This document shows positions 22,001 to 30,925 of a DNA stretch of 64,000 bases, piece after piece (position 1 is the stretch's first letter; every line of letters starts with the position of its first letter). Where the stretch lies: contig MEHQ01003624.1 of the NCBI GenBank assembly GCA_008828725.1, forward strand, positions 77,501 through 141,500. The letters run 5' to 3'. Source of the stretch: Saccharina japonica (Eukaryota > Sar > Phaeophyceae > Laminariales > Laminariaceae). Position numbers and translations under genes: made by a program. Under the pieces are notes generated by a model. That model was not told the origin of the DNA. It was given only the letters and a program-made list of their open reading frames with translations, and ran no database searches.

Positions 22001-25000
22001 TACCAGACGTGCCAGAAAAACATCCATGGTACAATGTATTATATGTACCACCCGAAAAAAAAAAAAAGAGGTGCGCACGAAGTCTTTTTTTGTTTTTTTA
22101 AAGTAAAAGTCGAAAAAAAGAAAGAGGTGTGCACGAAGTCTAAAATGAACAAAAAGGTTGTAAAAGTCGAAAAAAAGAAAGAGGTGAGCACGAAGTCTAA
22201 AATGAAAATAAAAAAAGGTAAAAGTCACCCCTGGCCACTCTCAAACAAATCGATACCAGCAAAATGACAATGGTACTCGTACCACATATAACTATATACT
22301 TCGAAGTATAGCTAAACAAGCATACACTTGTAAGCATCCCTCTCACCAAGCGTGTGCGTACTCGCTCCGAGTACCGCCCTCGCCCGCGCCCCTAATGCTG
22401 CAAGAGTCGAGGCTCAACACCAAGGCGCCCTCCGCAACGTGCTCAACGAAGTCGTTCGAGCCCCCCCAAGCGAACAGGCAGACCAACTCTCCCGTCGCAC
22501 GCAGAACCTGTGAAGTATACACAGCAGTAATGCGGTAGTATTACGGTAGTATCGCACGCCCCCCAAGACGGGAATAAAAAAATGGGAACATTAGAAGAAG
22601 AAAAAGATATGTACAGGCATCATCGGGGGGGGGGGAGGGGGTGTACTTCATATTCATGCATGGCCGTAGTCGTATGACCATAGACCCTCGTATCCCTACG
22701 TTACCGGGACGGAGCATGTAGGGTTTTACAGTGGAGGGCGTCGGAGCGGTACTATGTATTAGATCATTGTATTTCATTTGTTTTTACCAGCTGCGATATC
22801 CAGGATTTCGTCGAAAATTTTCTATATGCAAGCTGGTGTGGCCTGAACAACGGCCACCTCATTTGGGCTAAGAAACATTTATAATTTAGTGTAGGATCGT
22901 TTTTGCAGTTATTAATAGCAAAAAGGGTAAAAAAAACTATCTCTCCAACCCTTTCACCTTTTTTTGTTTTGGTTAACAGTTTTTTTTAAAAGGAATTGCA
23001 GCAACAAAAAGGGGCCAATCCCTTTCAGTACTGCAAAAGTCCTTTGACTCTATACGTAGTTCCACTTGTAAACGTTATAGGACTGGGTGAGACACAGAGT
23101 ATCCCCTTGCAGGTTTGTCTATTAAGCATCCAAACACGGGGTACAGGCCCTTTTAGCTACTACAGCAGCAGTGCTGCAAAAACGATATATATATACCCCT
23201 CACTCCGCCGTCCCGCTGCGGGAAAAGCTGCGGCTCGAGCGCGTACGTACCTGTTTCCCGTCGCCCTCCGGCTCGAGGGGGCGCACAAACGTAAGCGTCG
23301 TCACTCCGCCGGCTTGGGTTATGCTCGCCTCGGTGATTTCCTGTAGTGGGGGGGGGGGGGGGGGGGGGTCTTATTTTGGGGCGACTCATGTTGTGCACGG
23401 CCGTAGTCATATGACCATAGACCTCGCATCCCTACAAATGCCGGGACGGCATGCGCCGGGTTTTCACCAACCAGGGCAGACATTGCTTGCCACAAGCGCG
23501 AAACGCCGTGAGGTATTGGGCGAGTCGCATGGAGGGTGAGCTGCATCCTGCTAAGAACCGCCTCTGAGGCGGACTTGCATATGGACGACAGCTTCAATGA
23601 GTTAATTTAATTTCTGGTGTGGCCACTTCCGGAGACAGCAATGGGTTTTTACTATGTAACTGCCTCGCGGATGCCTTACCATAGTAACACTACGTGATAC
23701 GACCATTCCCCTTGTGCGGAGCAAAGGTTCTCACCCGCACAAATTGATCTACTCGACGCCAGCTTTGGTGACCGCCAAAAAAAAAATACGCCACCTGGTT
23801 GTCTAGCTCACGCAGCGAGGGCGTGTTTTACAGCGTCAGTTGCCCAACCGACGCCAACCCAACCTATAAATAGTGGGGGGCTGGGGGTCGCTGAGGGGGG
23901 GGGGGGGGGGGCGGGCAACAAAACTGTTCGGCGAAAAACAGAATAAAAAAATATTGACCGGAAAAAAAGAAGAAAAAAACGTTGGGCGAGAAAACGTTAG
24001 AAAAAAAAAAAGTAGGACGAAAAAGTGCGGGAAACAATTTTGTTCGGGCGAAAAAAGATGAAATTTTACCTGTTGAGCCACGTATCGCATGTGCTTACAA
24101 TGGTGAATAAGGATTCAACCTCTCCAGTCAACTTCGACTCCTTGTTTGCTGCTGGTGAGCCTTGCACTTGATTTTGAGACTTGCAGTCAGTTATTTCGCC
24201 ATCGCCAACTTCTGTCGCGTAACATCTATGCGTAACACTCTCACACTACTTTATGTGTACACCTACAAGTATAGTAGTCGTCCCTCTATACTCGCAGCGC
24301 CGGTATATGCCAGCGGGAAAAACCGGCGCTGTACGTGGCGGCAACCGGCGCTACTCCAGATTGGAGAGTATATAGGTTTTAGTATGGAAACGGAAAACTG
24401 TGCCAAGCGATTTCACCGGCGCTACTTATAGATGGAACGCAACCACTGCTGGTGTAGATATGTATGGTATTTCAGTACGGTATATACTAGCGGTACAGCC
24501 ACGGCTCCGCCGGTGGCGCTAGCCCTGCGTTTCCAATAAAGAAACTACCAATAGTACTCTGATCCCCGCTGCTGTAGTCTATAGTCTATAGCGGGTAGTG
24601 ATACAGTATACTGGTACCTGGTAACCAACAACTGAGGTCCCCTCTCCCCTCTACGAGTATAGCCTCTGCCCCAAGGCCACATCAGGGGATACCTAAAAAA
24701 AAAAGGCATGTTTTTTCTCCTTGAGGTATTCATGCCTCATACCTCATACGGCTTGCCACGTGCCCCATAGTTTCTGGGGTTGGTCGCTTGATTATCTTGA
24801 TTATAGTATAGGAGCTTTGTACCTCACCCAGATACTGAGTTTTAGAAAAAAAAATCCCATGACTTAAGGGCCCGTATTAACGAAGACAGCAAAAATTCAA
24901 TTTGGAAAATAAAATCCTATTTGAATGTGATTTCGCAAAAAAAAAAGTGGTTTGCGTCCTATGGGGAATAGTGAATTGCTCGTTCAAATATTTATGAAAT

Positions 25001-28000
25001 CGAAAAAACGCAGCATGCGTCACAGCGCCCAGGTGAAAAAAATCGACGAGAGGAGACGAGAGGGAAAGCATGAGTCGACGCGTGTGCGCCGCCGCCAGCA
25101 TACTTTTGCTTTTGACCGCCCAGGCTAGGAAGCTATCGCTCTCAGGGTCTCCTGGGTGGGCGTAGGGATCCCTGGAACGCCACGGGCGAGACAGGGGCGG
25201 CGATGGTGTTATCGAAGTCTTGAGCGTATCATGCTGTTTTTGGGTCGATCGCTCGGTTTTTGATCGGGTTGGAGCATCGAGCTGGTTGAAAAGTTGGGAT
25301 TGCGACCGCCATGATTGGTTTTGAGGCGCCACCGCCGGGGTACGCTGTGCTATGGTCTATAGGCGTGGGCGCGGCTGTTGTCCCGGTGGCCTCGGGTTGT
25401 GGTTCACGTGTTGTCGCCTCGGTCGTGGTCATCGATGCCACCAAGAAATGACCAGATTGTACCGGGGGCGTTTGCCCACCGTGGACATGCCGGTCCAAGT
25501 CGGGCCAACTCCTCTATTTGATTTGAATTCTTTGGAAAAGAAGGTCCTGGGACCTTCTTGGTTTTTTCGTCCAATTCAAATTGATTAGACCCCAAGATCC
25601 TAATCTTTGATGCTGGTGCGTGTGTTGACCAATTAAAAGCGTATTTGAATTTTATTTTTTCCAAATTGAATTTATTGCATACTCGTTAAAACGGGCCCTA
25701 AAGGTGCAAAACGAAGAATATTGTAAAACACTACACCTCTTGTCCCGAAACATAAGCACCTTTTTATTCAACATTAAGGTATAAAATGTGCTTATATTTC
25801 GGGACAGATTGATATTAATAATGGTATTTCTGACAGTATTGGGCGCTTACTCAATTGAGGAGCCGATCGGTCAGAATATATATATGTTTTTTGCCAAAAA
25901 GTGCTCGTATAAGGCATGCCCTACGAGTATAACAGCACGGACTATTGCTGCATTTTTCGTCCAACGAGTTTCTGGCTGACCGAGCTCCTTAACAAACCGA
26001 TGTTCTGTATCACTCTGCATCACTCGTGATATACGTTAATCATTTGTTCATCTGGTTTCACTTTTAGCTTTGAGCCGAATCAGCTTTCGGTGAGGTACTA
26101 ATAGTACTAATAGTACTACCTGGTACGTAATAGTAATAATAGTAATAATAGTAATAATAGTACTAATAGTACTAATAGTAAGAATAGTAAGAATAGTAAG
26201 AATAGTAAGAATAGTAAGAATAGTAAGAATAGTACTAATAGTAGTACTAATAGTACTAATAGTAGTACTAATAGTACTAATAGTTAGTACTATTAGTAGT
26301 AAGAATAGTAAGAATAGTAAGAATAGTACTAATAGTAGTACTAATAGTACTAATAGTAGTACTAATAGTACTAATAGTTAGTACTATTATTAATAGTACT
26401 ATTATTACTATTAGTACTAATAGTACTAATAGCAATAACAGTAATAATAGTAATAATAGTACCAATAGTAATAATGTAATAATAGTATTAATAGTATTAA
26501 TAGTAATAATAGTAATAATAGTAATAATAGTACTAATAGTAATAATAGTAAGAATAGTACTAATAGTAATAATAGTAAGAATAGTAATAATAGTAAGAAT
26601 AGTAATAATAGTAAGAATAGTAATAATAGTAATAATGTAATAATAGTATACGTAGAGCTCTGCCGGTGGGAAACGTCACGAAATTCAGGTGCAGCCCCCA
26701 CATATAGAGTACAGAGTACCATGTATTATATTATATGTGCTCTGGCAGAAAACAAACGCGAGTTCGTACAGGTGTGCACTATAGCGGGTAGTGATACAGA
26801 ACACCGCCTGCTCCATGGCCACATCTCTTGCCTGCTCTATGGCCACATCGGGCCGACTGTAATCGTCCATGTCGTACTCCAACGCTGTGAGAGACGCGGG
26901 CAGTCCAATCACTGCATCGGAACCGGCCATTGCCCCACGGTCCGAGAAACCGATGCTCAGCCACCCCTCCCCTTGATACACAGCCTGCGTAGACGATAAC
27001 ACACCGGGGGGGGGGAGGGGTTGGAGGGCGAGGGCGGAAGAGAGTAGAGAGGGGCAAGGGAGGGGAGGGGAGGAGGGGGGAGAGGAGGGTGGAGGGAATG
27101 GGAGGGAAGGGAAGGGAAGGGAGGAGGGGGAGGGGTGTACTCATGTCATGCATGGCCGTAGTCGTATGACCATGGACCCTCGCAATGCAGGGACGAAGCA
27201 CGTTGGTTTTCCCCAACCAGGCAGACATTGCTTGCACCAAGCGCGAAGCGCCGAGGGGAGGCGGGGGGGGGGGGGAAGTCGTGATCACAGCAATGCGTGG
27301 GTTTCAATCCGTCCATGGCGGGCGGGGGCAGAGGGAGACACCCCCCGTCACCTTTGATTAATGGTGCGTACACAGAGTCTTAGGGGGGCATGATTATCGC
27401 GATTTCGTTCAACCAACACATCGGTGCTGCGGCGGCGAATCCCTTCACAAAACTCCGCCTGGCTCTCCCCTCCCTCCCTCCCCCTCTCCCACCGCACTTC
27501 CTCTCCACTCCCTCCTCCCCCACTCCCTCCCCACTCCCTCCCCAACCCGGCGAGACCTCGAAGTCATAATCAGGGTCAGAGCTCTCGCACGACCCCGCCG
27601 AAACAGCAACATCACCAGCGCCATCCCCTACCCCTACCCCCCCCCCCCCCCCCCGCCGCGCGGCGACGGCGACTCCGCCGACCCACCCGAGCAAAACAGA
27701 TCGCCCACCGTCACATCGCCGCGGCTGCCGTGCCTGGCGAGGGCGTTATCGGCACCGTAGGCCCAGATGAAGGTCGCCTCGACCCCTTCCTCGGGCGAAA
27801 GGGCGTTTTTATTGGCGGAATCGGAAGGGGACAGGGGCCGGGTGAAGATGAGCGTAGTGGTCGAGTCGGCCTGGGATACGGCCGCCCCCGATATCTCTGG
27901 AACCGACGCCTCTGTCACCCCGGCAAGGTCCTGTGACGTTAAATGGGGGGTCCGATTCGACGGGGCGGGGGGGGGGGGGCCGGGGATTCGCAGCGGGGGG

Positions 28001-28758
28001 GGAGGGCGGGCGTACTTATTTATTGCTGCCTTAAGTGATTCAACCATTGACCACCCATCCCTTTCGAGACGGAGTCCGTTTCAAGGGGACGTATTAATTT
28101 GTTGCTTGCCTTAGTGATTCGACCATTGACTACGAATCCCTTTCGAGACGCAGTCCGATTCGAGGGGGGGGGGTACTCATTTGTGCTTGCGCTTAGTCAT
28201 TTGACATTTGACGACTTCAGGATCTCCTTTCGAGACGGAGACTGGGGGGGGGGAGGAGTAAGAGGTTATTTGATCAAGGCGCGGCGGGGAGGGGGGGTCT
28301 GATTGAGAGGGACGCCCGATTCGGTAGGAGGGGCGGCGTCTGATCGGCGTGAGTTGGGGGGAAGGGGGTGATTCGAGGGGGAAAGGAAATTGGGGAATCG
28401 AGATTCGGTGGAATATATCGAGTAGTATAAGCTGTTATTGGAAGGCTTAGGGGTCGTGCAGAATCTAAAGAGGGGGAGTGGTTAAGAAGACAGGGGAAAT
28501 ATCGTACTCCAAATAGTGGGCAAGGGGGGAGGGGGGAGGGGTGGTCGTGCTAACAGTAGTCGTATTACAACATATCACTGCCTTATACGATGCATCAGGA
28601 ATACGTGAGTCACCGGCAGGGCGATACATCGCTACGTACTACATCATTATTTGATATAATATTTGTCGCGGGAACAAAATACCAGCGGCAGATTCGCGTT
28701 CAAGCACAAACCGTTCGATCTATAAGGCGAATGCCGCTTACAACTTATAACTGCACCG

Positions 28759-28817
<59 letters not shown>

Positions 28818-30883
28818 GCAGCAGCCGCAACAGCAGCAGCAGCAGCAGCAGCAGCGGCAGCAGCAGTAACGGCAGCAGCAGTAGCTGTAGCAGCTGTAGC
28901 GGCAACGGCAGCAGCGGCAGCGGCAGCAGCAGCAGTAGCGGCACCCCCCCATACCCCCGACGTTGCTCACGTAGCCTGCGAGGTAGTACTCCAAGGCAGT
29001 CCCTTCGTCCGGTAGACCAATCACAGCGTCGGAGCCAAGCATGCCTCCGCTCTCAGAAAACCCGACCCCGACCCACGCGTTGCCCTGGTAGACCGCCTGC
29101 AGAGCAAAGCGGGGGGTCACAATCACAAAAAAAAAAAAAAAAACGACATGTCATGTCATCAAGTCTGGTGTGTACGTACTCTCGTGCCTGCTAGGCTGCT
29201 GCGTTGCTGCCAAACGTTCGATCCCCCAGCTAATGTTTCTATGTTTACCATATTGTACTCGTCAGTCCGACATTAGGAATAGCATGCCAAGATCTCTGTG
29301 TGCGGCCAAACCCGCAGCTACAATTTCTAAGAGAAACTGACAGTAATGGCAAGGGTACTCAAAAACCAAATTCGATACCCGTAGCCCACTACAATTGCGA
29401 ACAGCAACTGTACGTCGAGTTACTAGACAAACAAAATTGACAGCCCACTACAATCCCCGGGACCTAGTAAATTGAATCAAAGTAAGAAAGTGCAGATTTC
29501 CCACCCCACTACGTAGCTTGCTTGTTATTCCGACCTTGGGGGGGAGTGCGTCGTGTCCTTTTTTATGTTCATAAAAAAAAACAGTTACGATACCGTTCCG
29601 TGCCTGGAAAGTTACATCAAAACTAGAGTAGAAATACCCGTGTCATGCGATTAATGGAAGCAACAAGACTCGCCCTACGGTAGATCCAACGTGGGGCTCT
29701 TTCTAATGTATACGTACTTCGTGTACGAGTATATGTACAAGACAGCTCACAAAACAGCTGTAAAAGCAGTAAAAATATATGTGCCTGTTACGAAGTGTAC
29801 CGGGTAGAAGATATGTAATATATACGGTACGTGTGTCTGTGTGCATTCACACGCTGATGTGGGCCTACCTGTAGCCTGGTGCAAAGCCCTGTTAATAGCT
29901 CGTGGTCATGAAAGGCAACAATAAGTCAAAATTATACCGGTAACTCGAAGAAAACAAAAGGTACGGGCAAGAAAATACTTGAAAAAAATGCATGATACTG
30001 AACTCCCTCCGTCTTGCCTGCAAGGTGATCTCCTCATTGGCTGTATCCACAGTCCAGTAGATCGTCAAGTCCGTCGTGACGGATACCTACGTAGCAGTAC
30101 GGTGCGGTGATCAGACGTCGCCCTGCATGGTCAATCGGTGATTGGTCCCTATACGAAGTACATGCGCGTGAGGTTTAATACCCAATAGTGTTAATGTTGT
30201 TTGTTGATTGCTGTTTGTTGTTTTATGTTTTTGCTGTCGTTGTTGCTGTTGTTGTTGTTGTTGCTGTTGTTGTTGTTGCTGTTGTTGTTGTTGCTGTTGT
30301 TGTTGTTGCTGCTGTTGCTGTTGCTGTTGTTGTTGCTGTTGCTGCTACTGCTGCTGTTGATGTTCGAGGTAGTGGTGGGGGAAAGGGTGGCGGTAGTGGT
30401 GTTGGTGTTGGTGGCAGTGGATGGTGGTGGTGGTGATGGTGAAAGTGGTGGTGGCGGTGTTTGTTTTTGCTGATGTCGTTGTTCGTGAATTTTTTATCAG
30501 ATACGCCAGTGCACACCAGGTGGAGACGTGGGCACGGCCAAAACTAGAGGGATGGATGGGTGCTCCTGCCGACGATGCCAGCGTCAAAGTATTTACCTTT
30601 AGCCTCTGGCCCATGCAATTTACTTTGACCACTCACACGTACGTACACGGTACCATCAGTCGCTCGATTATGCCTCGCCATCTGTCTTACTGACATACCA
30701 GTAAGTTTTTTGTTTAAGAGGGACAAAAACGCCTCCATGATGGGAGAAGGGAAGTGGCATAAGCAAGGCAAGGAAAGGAGCAAGCCGGCGTTCTGTCCTC
30801 CAAACCCTATCGATGAGGCAACAGCAACAGCAGCAACAACAACAACGACGACGACAATAACGACAACAGCAACAACAACAACC

Positions 30884-30925
<42 letters not shown>

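Noticed and set aside
24058-24155. Possible first exon on the plus strand (MKFYLLSH...) or exon on the minus strand (ESKLTGEVESLF...)
   Set aside because: Both strands are open, and the minus-strand version ends in phase 2, which does not fit between DOMON-b561 exons 6 and 7. Not enough support for either.
26277-26722. Poly-Leu/Val minus-strand frames
   Set aside because: Artefacts of the AAT/AGT trinucleotide array.
28647-28944. Poly-Ala, poly-Cys and poly-Leu frames
   Set aside because: Translations of the CAG/CTG array in intron 3 of the DOMON-b561 gene. Only the 28971-29096 part is real coding sequence.
30188-30473. Open frames rich in Val or Leu
   Set aside because: They are translations of the TTG/CTG array; every frame is open because the triplet repeat lacks stops. 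No splice or start context.
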